NCBI GenBank assembly: GCA_003508835.1
Contig: PUFA01000166.1
Span: forward strand, 930,001 to 994,000
Source of the DNA: Eonycteris spelaea
Taxonomy: Eukaryota > Chordata > Mammalia > Chiroptera > Pteropodidae
Length of the DNA: 64,000 nucleotides
Reading direction: 5' to 3'
The notes beneath the pieces were generated by a model. The model did no database searches. It worked only from the letters and a program-made list of their open reading frames with translations, and was not told where the DNA came from. Below, one piece after another: positions 48,032-59,603 of this stretch. Numbering within the stretch: the first letter of the stretch is position 1; every line of letters starts with the position of its first letter. The position numbers were made by a program, and so were the translations under genes.

Positions 48032-49479
48032 ATTTGAAGAGGTAAATGAGCAGGCATATACCCTCTGTTCAAATAATCACATAAGCTGCGAGAAAAGATA
48101 TTTTCGTGTACACCAAAATGACATCATTGTTTGCTGGCTCATATAAATTTGGCTTGTCCTTTGTCAGCAGAGCAGAGTTCTGCTTCCTGTTTATAAAGCC
48201 AGACTTTATCCTGAAAATTGTATTGCCAGGTATAACACGTAGGATATTTTTCACTGCCAGTAACAGAAAATAGTCAGAAGTGGCTTAAACAATGAGGGAA
48301 ATTTGTCTTTTTACATAAAGAGAAATCTGGATGAGACAGTTCTAGCGTTAATTCAACAGTACTGTCAAAATCAAGGTTCTATCCATCTTTCTGCTCTGAC
48401 AACCTTAGTGTTTATTGAGTTGACTTTTGTCCTTAGACTTGTCCCATAGTAATTAGAAGATGCTATAACTCCAGACCAATTAAATCAGAATGGGTGAGAG
48501 GGGGTGTCTACGCGTTGGTCTTTAAAAAGTTTCCAGTTGATTCTACTGTGTACAACTCCCTAGGACTGAGAACACTAAGTTAAACCAAGTAAGATTTACT
48601 GTAGGAATTGTAAACCCACCTGTCCTGAAGCAGTGGAGCCATTCAATAGCTGAAGAAGGCGGGAAGGAGTTCTTTTAACAAGGAATTAAGGGAGAGGAAT
48701 TTAGTGGTGTCTGCCCTGCTACAGATGATTTAAAGTTTAAAAGAAATGCTGTGTTTTAAATTCATGTATGATCACTATTATCACTTTAAAAAGAGCTGTA
48801 TAAATTGTTCCTACTGCCGGCCTTAGAAACAAAGCTTCAAATAGGCAGTTTTATTAACCCAGTGAACTACAGTGTTTTGGCCAGATAGGAAGCAGGGGTA
48901 TTAAAAGTACTTTTTAGTCATTTTGTGTTCAAATAAAGTCTTTCAGGTAAATATAATCATCTGTGTTGCCTTCTTTCAAGATGTAGCCAACTCTTGATAA
49001 ATTAGAATTGAGTCTCTTCTTAGTGGGTTATATAAAATGTGCTCTTTGTTGTGGCTTTCATCCTTGTTATTTTCAAATGCATTCTACCGTCTCCAATGTG
49101 TGCCAAAGAGAATTTATTACTGTCCTTCCTAAACTTTGTCTTGATTAATGGCATCATCGTTTTCCAGAGGATCCTAGTTTACCCACATGCACTAGTTGCT
49201 AAGACATTTCACTTGTAGTCATATAACATCTCTGGCAAGCCTGAGTCTTTGTCACTCTTAAGACATTGTACAACTTGAGGATTTCTTTTGCTTCGACTCT
49301 TAAAATTCCACCTTAATAGTTTCTTTGTCTCCGTTCTTCTACCCACACATATCTTTTTCAGTCTCTATTTCCTGTAGTGCTGCTGGAGTTATCATCCTAA
49401 AATATATAGGATTGTATCATTTTTGCGTTACCCTAATGACTCCCACTTATCTACAGAATAAAAAACCAATGTGCTAGAT
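48032..49479. other. Unclassified sequence, partly repeat-like
   Basis: The part 48235-48510 resembles a decayed interspersed repeat ('agaagtggcttaaacaatga', 'ccagaccaattaaatcag'), but I cannot name it. The remainder is unique AT-rich sequence. Confidence 0.35.
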
Positions 49480-49866
49480 TGCTTCTTTTGCAAGATGGTC
49501 AGAAAACTATCTCCCATCTCACACTGCTTTAAAATGTGACTTTGATTCTCCCATGAAGAGGTGTGAGGGACTGTTTCCTCCATAGACCCTGGGCAGGCTG
49601 TGACTATTGTGGAAGGTCACTAATGTGACCTCCTAGACCATGTCATAAAAAATGACAGAACTTCTGGAACTGAAGCCACCATGCTTTGAGAGAGAACTCA
49701 TTGAAACCTTTCCTGCAGCTCTAGCTAAGCTCCCAGCTTACAGCTGACAACAGCTTGGTGCCATGTGAGTGATCTTAAAAGTGGATCCTTCAGCCCCCAG
49801 TCAAGCTGCCCTAGCCGATCTGCATGGAGTGTGGATAAACCATCCCTGCCAAATCCTTCCTAAAAT
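49480..49866 (+). mobile_element. Probable MLT1-type LTR fragment, sense
   Basis: Has 'gggcaggctgtgactattg', 'aactgaagccaccatg', 'cccagcttacagctgac', 'tgccatgtgagtgatc' and 'cagtcaagctgccctag', an order seen in older MLT1 LTRs. The 5' edge is uncertain, and the 3' edge is followed by an A-run (49878-49891). Confidence 0.6.
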
Positions 49867-51416
49867 GGAAAGTCATGAAAAAAAAAAAAAAGATTATTTA
49901 AAGTGACTACATTTTTCTTTTTAAAATCAGCTTTAGTGAAGTATAAAGTATGTAAAATAAAATCCAGTAATGTTCAGTATATAATTCAGTGAATTTTGGC
50001 AAATATTTGCTTGCAGTTTTCACACTGTCATGATCAAAATAGAACATTTTCATTTTTTCTAAAAGTTCTCTTGTTTACCTTTGCATTTAATCCCCTGTCC
50101 CTGCTGAACTGTTTTCTTTTACTAGAGTTTTGCCTTTTCCGGAAAGGAAAACTTGTTTCTGTACAAGTTTTTGGCTATTATAAATAAACACATTATGAAT
50201 ATTCAAGTACAAGTCTTTCTGTGAACCTTGTTTTTCTTTTCTCTTTAGTAAATACTGAAGTATTAAATAGTAGAGTAAGATTGTTGAGTTGTATGGTAGT
50301 GAGTGCTTAAAATTTTAAATTCCCAAACTGTTTTCTAGAGTGGTTTACTCAGCAGTGTATGAGAGTTCCAATTGTCCTGTGTTTTTGCCAGTTTTTGTAA
50401 TTTCTGTCTTTAAGAAAAAATTTTAGCTATTCTTGTGGGAGTAAAGGCATCTCATTGCTGTCTTAATTTGCATATCCCTAGTGACTAATGGTGTTGACAT
50501 CCTTCATGTGCATATTTGCCATTTCTGTGACTTCTTTGATGAGTGTCTATTCAAATCTACCATTTAAAAAAATTGTGTTGTTTATAATACTTGGTTTTAA
50601 GATTATATATTTGAGATGTTTCCTATCGGACACATAATTTGTAAATATATCCTCCTGTTCTGTGGGTTCTTTTATCCTGTTCTGTAGATTGTCTTTTCAC
50701 TTTCTTCATGGAAATGAAGCACAAAGCTCTTCATTTTGATGGAAGTCCAGTTTATCAGTTTTTAAATTTTGTGGTTTGTTTCTTTTGTGTTTTATGTTAA
50801 AAAAAGAACTTAGCCAAAATAATGTCACAAACACTCTCTTATATTTTTGTCTAGAAGCTTTTTATTTTTAGCTCTTACATTAGGTGTATTACCCATTTTG
50901 AATTAATTTTTGTATATGGTGTGGGAAGTTTCAAAGTTCATTTGTTTGCATATGAATATCAAATTGTTTCAGCAACATTTGTTGAAGTGACCATCTTCTC
51001 TTCATTGAATTTTCTTGGCACCTTTCTTGAAAATCAATTGACCATATCCATATGGGTATGTTTCTGGAATGTGTGTTCTGTTCCCTTTATTATCCATCTA
51101 TCCTGTGCCAGTATTACACTCTCTTGATTACCATAGCTTCATAGTCAATCTTGAAATCAGTGTAAGTCCTCCAACATTTGTTTTTTTTCCCCCGAAATTC
51201 TAACTATTCTAGATTCCTTGCATTTCCATATACATTTTATATTATTTTAAGTTCTATGAAAAATTTTGCTAGAATTTTGATGTGGACTGTAGCGAATCTA
51301 TTGATCGATTTGCTGATTCTATATATCCATTTATTTAGTTCTTTAAGCAGTATTTAGTAGTTTTTCAATGTACAAGTCTTGCACACATTTTATTAAATTT
51401 ATTGTTTAATATTGGT

Positions 51417-52022
51417 TGCAGGCTAGCTAGGATTTGATTACTAAGGGAAGACTCAAGAGCTCCAAATAACAAGGCTTAGATATTTGTTGGAAGGAAAGGA
51501 TGAAATATAGCAACAGAATTAGAACATTAAAGATATGCATTGCATCCAGAGGCTCCCTCATAGCAAGGAGTCTAGAGGGGATAGATATGACCCCTGTCCT
51601 CTCTGTTGGTCATATGGACACTTTTTTTTTCCCCTCAGATTGGGTACATTTGTGTGTGTGTAGGCCCATGGCACCCCCAAATGGAGTCTAGGCTGATCAT
51701 CCTTATATGTTGGTCCATAACATAGTCTTTCATGTAACCATCCTAGTAGTGGAGCCCTCTGTGGTGTTTCACTGAGACCACATGCAGGTCATCAAATCTC
51801 ATCTCAAATAGGCATTGCTGGCAGTCTGATGTAAACTGCCCTAAAACTCACTTCGAACCCATCAGTACAAAGCAATATTATCAAGTAGTACATTTCATGT
51901 CTCGACAGGGGTCAGTGCTATGCAGGTATATCTTTACTTCAGTAAAATAGCTTAGTGTAGTTCTAGGCATGCCGGAATTAACCTATACCTCTAAATTTTT
52001 TTTTGGGGGGGGTCCTATTATG
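51417..52022. mobile_element. Unidentified ~606-bp insertion, LTR-like
   Basis: Interrupts the antisense L1 exactly between two copies of attggt (51411-51416 and 52023-52028). A 6-bp duplication and a 5' 'tg' start suit a solo LTR, but the right end reads 'attatg' rather than 'ca'. Internal text such as 'ccatggcacccccaaatgg' and 'tgtctcgacaggggtc' matches no family I recognise. A T9G8 run lies near 51998-52014. Confidence 0.55.
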
Positions 52023-52487
52023 ATTGGTATTAAAAAATTTTTATATTTCTAATTGTGTATTACTTTTATATGGAAATAAAAATGTATTGACCTCCTATCT
52101 TGTGACCTTGATAACTCACATAGTTTTAGTAGCTTTTTAATAGATTTTTTAGGAATTTTCACATTGAAAATCATAATCTTGGATGAAAGATAATTTTCCT
52201 TTATTCTTACCAGCCTGTATGCTCTCGATTTCTTTTTCTTGCCTTACTTCACTGGCTGAAAATCTTGAACAATGTCAATTATAAGCGCTACAAACAGAGA
52301 CGGCCTTTTTTTCCTGATCTTAGAGTAAAGCATTCAGCATCTCAACATTAATTAAGTAGGATGTTGCCTCTAGGATTTTTAGGTGTTCTTTGTCAGTTGA
52401 AAGAGTTTCTTTTCCCTTTATTCTCAGTTTTAATCATGAATGGATTTGAATTTTATCAAATGCCTTTTCTGCTTTTTTAAGACAATC

Positions 52488-52506
52488 TTTTTTTTTTTTT
52501 TTTTTT
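52488..52506. repeat. Poly-T tract in L1
   Basis: A run of 19 T within the antisense L1, corresponding to an A-run in the LINE strand. Confidence 0.95.
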
Positions 52507-53180
52507 AAGCAGGGGAGGATTAGTTTGTTAATATGGTAAACTGTATTGATTTTCAAATGTTAAATAAGCTTTGCATGCCTTGGAATATACCTTTTTTGAC
52601 CATAATTCTTTTAATATATCACTTGGTTCAAGGTGCAGATATTGTGTAAAATTTTTACCTTTGTGTTTATGAGATCTTTTGGTCTTGTCTATTTTCTTTT
52701 CTGGTTTGGGTATCAGGGTAATTTAAATGCTTGAGTCACAATGATTTGGAGAGTGTTCCTTCAGTATTTTGCACAGATTTGTGTAGTGTTATTATTTATA
52801 TCCCACACGTTTGGTACAGTTCACCAGTGAAGTCATCTGTCCCTGGGAATGTTCTTTGTTGGGTAGGTTTTTAAACAAATTATTTTTCTCTAATAAATAT
52901 GGGGCTTTTAAGGTTATGTATTTTTTTCTTGAATGACCTTCAGTAGTTTGTACCTTTCAAGAAATTAATCCATTCCACTTGTTACTGAATTTTTTGACAT
53001 AAAGTTTTTAGTAATATTCTGTTATTAGCATTTTAACGCCTGTATGATCTGTAGTGATATTCTTTTTCTCTCATTCCTGATATTATGAATGTCTTTTTTT
53101 CCTGAAAAAAAGGCTTTTCAACTTTATTGACTTTTCGAAGATCTAGGTTTAGGTTCATTGATTTTCAATAAAACCATTGT

Positions 53181-54356
53181 TTATATGTTTATATGTTTTT
53201 TCTTGTTTGTTTTTGATGGCAGAAATATTCTTATTCCTAATGACCTTTATCTTATGGCTCCATTGTATAGCTACTTGTGTTTTATGCCTTCACCTGCCAG
53301 CGGACAGTCTACTTTTTGGGACAATGATCGATATTCATCTTTGTCACTTCCACAGTCTTGAATTAAATTGAACTAAGCAACAGTGGATAGAAATCTTGGA
53401 AGCTGGCATAGTTGACTTATTATTCTGGTAACTATCTCATATAGAATTCAATAATAGTTAAAACAAAAAGGCATAGAATTCTCATCTGGAATGGCAAATT
53501 TAGCCTTTTTTTGTGGAAAATAGTTTGTCTCTGTAATGTGGCAAATATTTCAGTTTTATTATTCACATTCTTAATATGTTTCAGATGATTCTGGTCTTAT
53601 TTTCTTTTGGCATGTAGAAGGTGAAGGGTTCTTTTAGTACTTTTATCTGATTTAGGGCTTTCTTTTAACCTCATACCAAGCCTTTCTCCCCTGCTGTAGT
53701 GGAGATGAATGCAAAGGAATCCACCATTAGGATATAACAAAATATATAATTGATTTTCTATTACAAAAAGGTCTAGGAGATAGAGCTGTATCTAGTAAAT
53801 ATGAGCTTACATAGTACATTTACCATATGACTGGTGTTAGCACAGTTTTATTTCTAAAATCTTTCAGATGCATCTATTATGTAATTTGTAAGAAGAGCTG
53901 TGTCATTATCACAGCAGCTCACATTCTTAGGGAGTGTCAACACTCCCACTGTGCTTGGCCAATAGCAAGTAACAAGAACAGTGGTTATTTGCTGACCTTT
54001 TCAGATTTTTTTAGAGGAGGAAAGATATAAATAAATAAAGCAATTCTTTGATTCCTGGTAAATGGCCTGAAGGCTGATTAGCAATAGAAAGGACCTCATT
54101 TTGCATCTTGAGCAGTTTATAGCCCCGTTATTTGCATGTTCAGCCACTCTTTAATTATTCCAAAGCAGCAGACTCAGGCTGCATTCTTCCTCTTACCCAT
54201 GCTAGAAACCTTACCAACTTAATTCATTGTTGAGCTGATTACTTGAATTCTTTTTTCTTTCAGTTTTTCCGAAATGTTTCACTTGACTCCCTACTCTCAT
54301 CTAATATATTTTAATATATTGATGTCATATTAATCTTACTAAAAACATTTCAACTA
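53181..54356. other. Unique sequence with a candidate conserved non-coding block
   Basis: No named repeat. The part 54060-54200 holds an ATTTGCAT octamer (54130-54137), a TTTAATTA-type site near 54149-54158 and little sign of decay. It is a candidate enhancer only by motif and composition. Confidence 0.4.
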
Positions 54357-54674
54357 CCGTTGACCTTTGAATAACACAGGGGTCTGGCTGCTGAACACTG
54401 CTCCCCAATAAAAATCTGCATATGACTTTTCACTTCCTCAGAACTTAACTACTAACAGCCTACCATTGACTCGAAGTCTTACCAATAACATAGTTATTAA
54501 CATGTATTTCATATATGTATTATATCCTCTATTTTTACAATAAACTAAGGTAGAGAAAATAAAGTTTTAAGAAAATCATAAGGAAGAGAAACTACATTTA
54601 CAGTATTTATTGAAAAAAATCTGTGTATAAGCAGACCTGTATAATTCAGACCTGTGTTGGTCCAGGGTCAACTG
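54357..54674. mobile_element. Non-autonomous Tigger (TcMar) element with TA flanks
   Basis: The left end 'ccgttgacctttgaataaca' and right end 'ggtccagggtcaactg' are inverted repeats. TA flanks both sides (54355-54356, 54675-54676). Internal text 'tgaaaaaaatctgtgtataa' matches the usual subterminal part of this family. Confidence 0.9.
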
Positions 54675-54839
54675 TATATCACTGTGTTGCCCCCAAAACT
54701 TTCAGTGCTTACAGAATAAAAGACCCTTGAACTCTTATTCTTCAATAAAGGTTCTTTTGGTTTTATCTTTTTGAGACTTGGATTCATTCTCAGTTTTCAC
54801 CATTTCAGTCTTAATGAAATTTTATTAAAGTTTTATTAA

Positions 54840-55215
54840 TAAAATTTTTATTTTCAAAAAAAATTTTATTGTAAAACTCACATAACACAAAATTTCCCAT
54901 CTTAACTATTTTCAGTATAGTTACGTATATTCACATATTTGTGCAACCATTCTTCCCTTTTTCATCTTGCAAAACAAACCTTATACTCATTCAGTAATAA
55001 CTCCCCATTTTCTCTTTAGTCCAGCCATTGGCAACCACTAATCTGCTTTGTAACTATGAATTTGGCTACTGTAGATACCTCACATAAGAAGAATCATACA
55101 ATATCTGTCTTTTGAGACTGGCTTATTTCACTTAGCGTTATGCCCTCAAGATTCATCCATGTCATAGCATGTGTCAGAATTTCCTTTTCTAAGACGGAAT
55201 ATCAGTTCTTGTTAT
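54840..55215 (-). repeat. Old L1 3' fragment, antisense
   Basis: Has 'actcacataacacaaaattt', 'gcaaccactaatctgc', 'gactggcttatttcactt' and 'caagattcatccatgtc', in antisense L1 3' order. Confidence 0.85.
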
Positions 55216-55343
55216 AAGAGCAGATTCTTTATGGGAAGAGGATATTAGATATCTTAGAAGAATTACTACAGTTCCTCAGGTAGAGTGGGGAAAAAAACAG
55301 ATTCCGAGGCTTCTGAAATTTCAACTTTGTTTGGATTTGCTTG

Positions 55344-56381
55344 TGTAGGGTAGCAGAATATGCCACCCCCAAATATGCATAAGTGTTTTTTTGGCATGAG
55401 GGTTGTTTTGAGTAAAGGCACATAAACAACAGTAGATGCAAGGCAGCTACTCTGCCTTTTTCTTCCTTGAAAGCAAGAGATAACACTTCAATATGAAAGG
55501 TGCCTTATCTATAGCAGGAGAAAGTCATTGTTATCACTAGAGATGGGGAGTAGAGGTTGAGAAAAATCTGTACAAACAAACCTTGTTAAACTAGTATCTT
55601 CCTAGTCACTTTTCTACAATTAACAGCTCTATACAAACCTTTTTGTCTTATCACATCTTTGCAATTTACTGTAGCTGTGTCCCCCCACTTATACAGTTTC
55701 ACTTTCCATGGTTTCAGTTTCCCATGGTCAATCATGGTGAAAATATTAAATGTAAAATTTCAGATATAAACAATCAGAATGTTTTAAATTGCATGCCATT
55801 CTGAGTAGCATGATCAAATTTCACACGGTCCCTCCCTATTCCATCTGGGATGTGTGAATCCTCCCTTTGTCTAGTGTATCCACACTGTGCATGGTACCTG
55901 CCCATTTAGTCACTTCGACTGTCACAGTATCACAGTGCAAGTAACCCTTATTTTACTTAACAATGGCCCCAAAGCCATTTGCATAACTTTTTATAGTATC
56001 TTGTTATAATTCTATTTTATTAAGTTATTGTTAATCTTTTCCTCTGCATAATTTCGAAGTTAAATGTTATTGTAGGTACATATATCTAGGGGGGAAAAAA
56101 CTGTATATAGGTTTCAATACTATCTTTATTTTAACCATCCACTGGGGGTCTTGGAACATATCCTGTCTGGATAAGGGAGGACTCCTCTACTCTTTGTCCA
56201 ACGTAATATGTAAGCTTTTGGCCCCAACTTCTTTAGGTCTTCATTTTCCTTGTGAGGCTCCCATGTACATAAAAAATTACTGAGTAAAATGTATATACCC
56301 TTCTCCTGTTAATCTTAGTTTAATACTCAGCCTCAGCTGGAGACCCTAAAATGGTAGAGGAGAACTTTTACCTCCCCTTCA
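55344..56381 (+). mobile_element. Probable ERVL-type solo LTR, split by a Tigger
   Basis: The left part starts 'tgtagggtagcagaatatg'. After the Tigger (55669-56187) the text continues with 'ttttccttgtgaggctccc', 'cttctcctgttaatctt' and 'atggtagaggagaac'. This reads as a common mammalian LTR with its polyadenylation part on the right. The 4-mer cttg flanks both ends (55340-55343, 56382-56385). No viral genes are present. Confidence 0.6.
55669..56187 (+). mobile_element. Internally deleted Tigger transposon
   Basis: Left text 'cagtttcactttccatggt' and 'tttaaattgcatgccattctg', then 'cttattttacttaacaatgg' (the former transposase start region). The element then jumps to its 3' part: 'tgttataattctattttat', 'ccactgggggtcttgg' and 'gataagggaggact'. 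TA lies at both edges (55667-55668, 56188-56189). Most of the transposase is missing. Confidence 0.93.
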
Positions 56382-56974
56382 CTTGTTTCCCATTTATTGA
56401 GTTACCTCTAAGTATTGATAGTGCCTGGGTTTTCGTAATACTTTAAAGTACAATTCCATCTCAGACCCAGTTTGTTTCCAGTTAATAAGCATACCGATTC
56501 AATAACTATCTGCTTTCTTAGGAATAGCCTTTTCTTCGCATTCTTTGTCATATATGTGTTTTCTCATTGAAGAGTTATTTAATGTAATATCTTTGTGGAC
56601 TCATGATCAGCCAGATGATCTGAAAAATATTTCTTTGAAGGTCTTTTAGTCATTGATAGGAATGTGGGCGACAAAGTTTACTTTTCTTATTATATAGTAA
56701 AACAATTTTCAAAGTAAAAAAGTTGACACTTCAATTTAAACAGAATGTTCTTCTTGTATTTTACTGTGTGGTAAATATGATAGTCTCCTGAAAGGGTAAG
56801 TTTTTGGCGTCTGTGAACCAGAACCGTCCTAAGAAGCTCTTCGGGACAAATCATATCACTTCACACGTCCAGAGTGTGTTCCTGTCCTTTCTGTATGTGA
56901 ATTCCAAAGTCCTTAGTGTGCCATACTAAGTGTTTTGCAATCTGTTGCAAAACTAAATTCTTGTTTTATCTCTT
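56382..56974. other. Unique sequence, no feature seen
   Basis: AT-rich spacer between the LTR and the L2 fragment; no exon or named repeat recognised. Confidence 0.4.
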
Positions 56975-57515
56975 GCCAGACTCTAATTCTCTCCCCATTC
57001 ACTTTTACCCTTTGTCTCCATCTCCATCAAATGACCTAGAATTCTTAAATGTGGCATACTCTGTCCTTGGCCTAGCAAATATGATTTTCCCTGCCTGGGA
57101 TACTCTATTCTTGTTTCTCTGTATCTGGTGAAATCTCCCTATTGATTGAGGCTTTCGTCAGCCAGGGTTCCATATCTCAACCTCAGACCTAAATGATTTG
57201 TGTGAGTGTTTTTCAGCTTTCCAGAGGGTGGTATGTGACTGTTACCATTCTAGGTGTTAATTCTTTATTGTCAGTGGATGCTTTAAGGCATTAGGGATTA
57301 CTTTTCTTTTGAGACCCCTACTGAGTAAAGTCTAGTCTAAGTTTGTATCACACTCTTCTAGAGCATTCATCACATTATAATTATTTGTGTACTCAGTTTC
57401 TCCTTCAGGCTTGGCTTCTAGAGAAATACAATGTCTGTCTTACACATTTCCACACCCCAGGACTCTGCACCATGCCTGATACAGAGTTGATGTCCAATGT
57501 TTATTAGTGGAATAT
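56975..57515 (+). repeat. L2 LINE 3' fragment, sense
   Basis: Worn L2 order: 'ccctgcctgggatactc', 'gagcattcatcacattataa', 'gtactcagtttctcc', 'ccaggactctgcaccatg', ending 'tgtccaatgtttattag'. The middle part is uncertain. Confidence 0.65.
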
Positions 57516-58568
57516 AGGTAGATAGAGATACTGAGAGGATTACTGACTTTTTAAAAGTAGTTCTGCTTCTTTTTTTTCCAGCATAACTCTAGTTCACATT
57601 ATTTCCTTTTCTGACGTTTGAATATGCTTTCCTTCTCAAAATGATTATCTTAATGTTTTCTGCCCTGTTCTCCAGTTGGTGCTCTGTCACACTTCAGCAC
57701 TTCTTTTGTTCCTTTTACCTGTGTGGATGCTTTTCCTGCCTAAATAGAACTAAGTGCTCCTAAGTGAGACCCTATTGATACAGATTTTTAGGACATTTAG
57801 TGTCAAATTTAAAAGAAATTAAATTTTTATTGATTTATTGACAGACATAATGGACAGGAAAACAGTATGAGATGGTACTATTGCCTAATTTTATTGGGGA
57901 AAAATAGGGTCGAACCATTTATTTGAATAATTTGTTTTTGCAGTATTTATAGTTTGTGTTGTCTATTCCATTTTCTCAGTGGATAGTTTCTATTATACAT
58001 TATTATGAATTCTTTTTATATGTTTGCTCTGGCCTTTGAGTATTTGCTTTAGAAATTGATTTCTCATCCAGCTGATAAAGGACTTTTTCTCCATCCCCCG
58101 CCCCCATCTGTTCAGTATGTAGAAATGGAAATGGATATTTGTTATTTGATGTCATTTTGTCAGATATATACTTATGTTCATAAAGAGTTAATCCTTCGAG
58201 TTGGTAGAACCACAGACCCTGTTGAAGTTCAGATGTATAAAATGTAAAAATGTATACCCTTCTTAAACACCTCTTTCTTAGACTTTGGAAGATGATTATA
58301 GGTATTTTTTTTTCATAGAAAAGACTCTGTAGTTGTTAGATTATGTAGTTTGGAATGTCAGAATAGGTACTTTGAATGCCAGAGTGCGATTGTTTGAAAT
58401 TTAAGGAAATACTTAGCTGGATTATAATTTTATAACAATATTTGAATTAAAAAATTTTTATTTTCACTTTTACCTGCCTAAATTATGAAGAGAAAGGACA
58501 AATTGACTATTTTATAAACGGCTGTGGAATTAGCAGGAGGTTTCTGTTCTGTTGGCTTGTCTTTCTCC
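57516..58568. other. Unique sequence, no feature seen
   Basis: AT-rich. A 63-codon forward frame at 58056-58247 has no recognisable motif. It ends at the target duplication of the 7SK copy. Confidence 0.4.
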
Positions 58569-58583
58569 TCTCAAAGCTGGAGA

Positions 58584-58821
58584 ACTTGTTTGGAGGTTCT
58601 AGCAGGGGAGTGCAGCTACTCCTATACCCTTGACAGAAGAATGGTCTCTCTCCTCTCTCTGGGAAGGTCGTCCTCTTTGACCCAAGTGCGCAGCTTTTGG
58701 GAGGGACATGCATGGAGTGGTGAGGGAGGAAGGGAACACCCGCCTAGCCAGCCAGATCAGCCATATCAACCCTGGCAATCAGTGGGGTGACAGATGTCGC
58801 AGCCAGATCGTCCTCACATCC
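58584..58821 (-). pseudogene. RN7SKP: 7SK RNA retropseudogene, 3'-truncated and tailless
   Basis: Minus strand. Nucleotide 1 of 7SK is at 58821 (ggatgtgagg-), followed by 'gatctggctgcgacatctgt', 'ctgatctggctggctagg', 'ccttcctccctcacc', 'aagaggacgacc', 'gtcaagggtata' and 'tgctagaacctccaaacaag'. About 238 of roughly 330 nt are present, with many substitutions. The 3' third and the oligo-T terminator are missing, and there is no A-tail. Direct repeats tctcaaagctggaga (58569-58583) and tctcaaagcttgaga (58824-58838), 14 of 15 identical, prove retroposition. 7SK normally binds HEXIM/LARP7 and holds P-TEFb inactive, but this copy lacks its 3' domain and should not function. The two forward and reverse open frames across it are chance. 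Confidence 0.94.
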
Positions 58822-59179
58822 TCTCTCAAAGCTTGAGATAAGTGTTTTGAATGTGTTTAGAACCATGTTTTCAAAGTGACTGAACTTGTGAAATGTTAAG
58901 TGATTCTAGGATTGGAAGTAGCTTGGAGTGTGTAGAGAGAACTCTGCTGGACTAGGTGTCAGAAAACCTGTGAATCTTGAATATACAGTGTTTTGTTTTC
59001 TGAACACAGGCAAGTTTCTTAACTACTGATAGCCTCAATTCTCTTTTGTAACCTGTTGTTCAAATCAAGTAAAAGCACAAGTGAAAATATATTTTGTCTC
59101 TTGTTGATTTTGTTTAATTTGATTTTAGTGTCTTCACAAATGGATTTATTGGCCTGGTAAATTACTCTTATTTTGGATT

Positions 59180-59345
59180 TTCATTTTTTATAATTTTTCA
59201 ATTACAGTTGACATTCACTATTATTTTATATTAGTTTCAGGTGTAGTATACAGCATAATGGTTAGATATTTATGTAATTTATGAAGAGATCCTCCCAGTT
59301 AGTCTTGTACCCAAATGACACTATATATACATAGTTATTACAACA
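59180..59345 (-). mobile_element. L1 3' end fragment, antisense
   Basis: Reads 'caattacagttgacattcac', 'ttagtttcaggtgtag', 'cagcataatggttagatatt' and 'cctcccagttagtcttgtac'. It has the same 3' end type as 18783-19150 and 13475-13857, but is only about 165 bp long. Confidence 0.85.
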
Positions 59346-59535
59346 AAAGGAAATATTGATAGCTTGTATGGTACAAATGTGAAGTGGCATTAGTTTCTGT
59401 TTGATTGCTGTGGCATTATTAAATCAGCTCCCATTTTCTCCTGTGTGAATACACTCTTCACACTTTTATTGCCCCTTTATAATATATCCAGCCGCTATAA
59501 GCAATAGCCCATTCCCCATTTCCTCATAAAATTGA

Positions 59536-59603
59536 TTGTTCATTTGTTTTGCTAGACACTGTTAAATATTTTGTTCATTTGTTTTGCTAGACACTGTTAA
59601 ATA
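59536..59603. repeat. Tandem duplication, 35-bp period, 33 bp identical
   Basis: Copy 1 is 59536-59570 and copy 2 begins at 59571. The shared part, beginning ttgttcatttgttttgctag, is identical over 33 bp, indicating a recent event. Confidence 0.96.

Larger units (their letters stand above)
49912..53180 (-). repeat. Second long old L1, antisense, split by an insertion
   Basis: Runs from the 3' region ('ttggctattataaataaac', 'tttctagagtggtttac') through ORF2 text ('tctgtgggttctttta', 'ggcacctttcttgaaaatc', 'gtgtaagtcctccaac', 'acaagtcttgcacaca'). It resumes at about 52029 with 'caatgatttggagag', 'cccacacgtttggtac', 'ctgtccctgggaatg' and 'cattgattttcaataaaac', the reverse-transcriptase side. 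The gap 51417-52022 is unrelated sequence. The element is heavily decayed, with no ORF. Confidence 0.85.

Noticed and set aside
58507..58790. Overlapping open frames on both strands (68 and 88 codons)
   Set aside because: They lie across the 7SK retropseudogene, a non-coding RNA copy.
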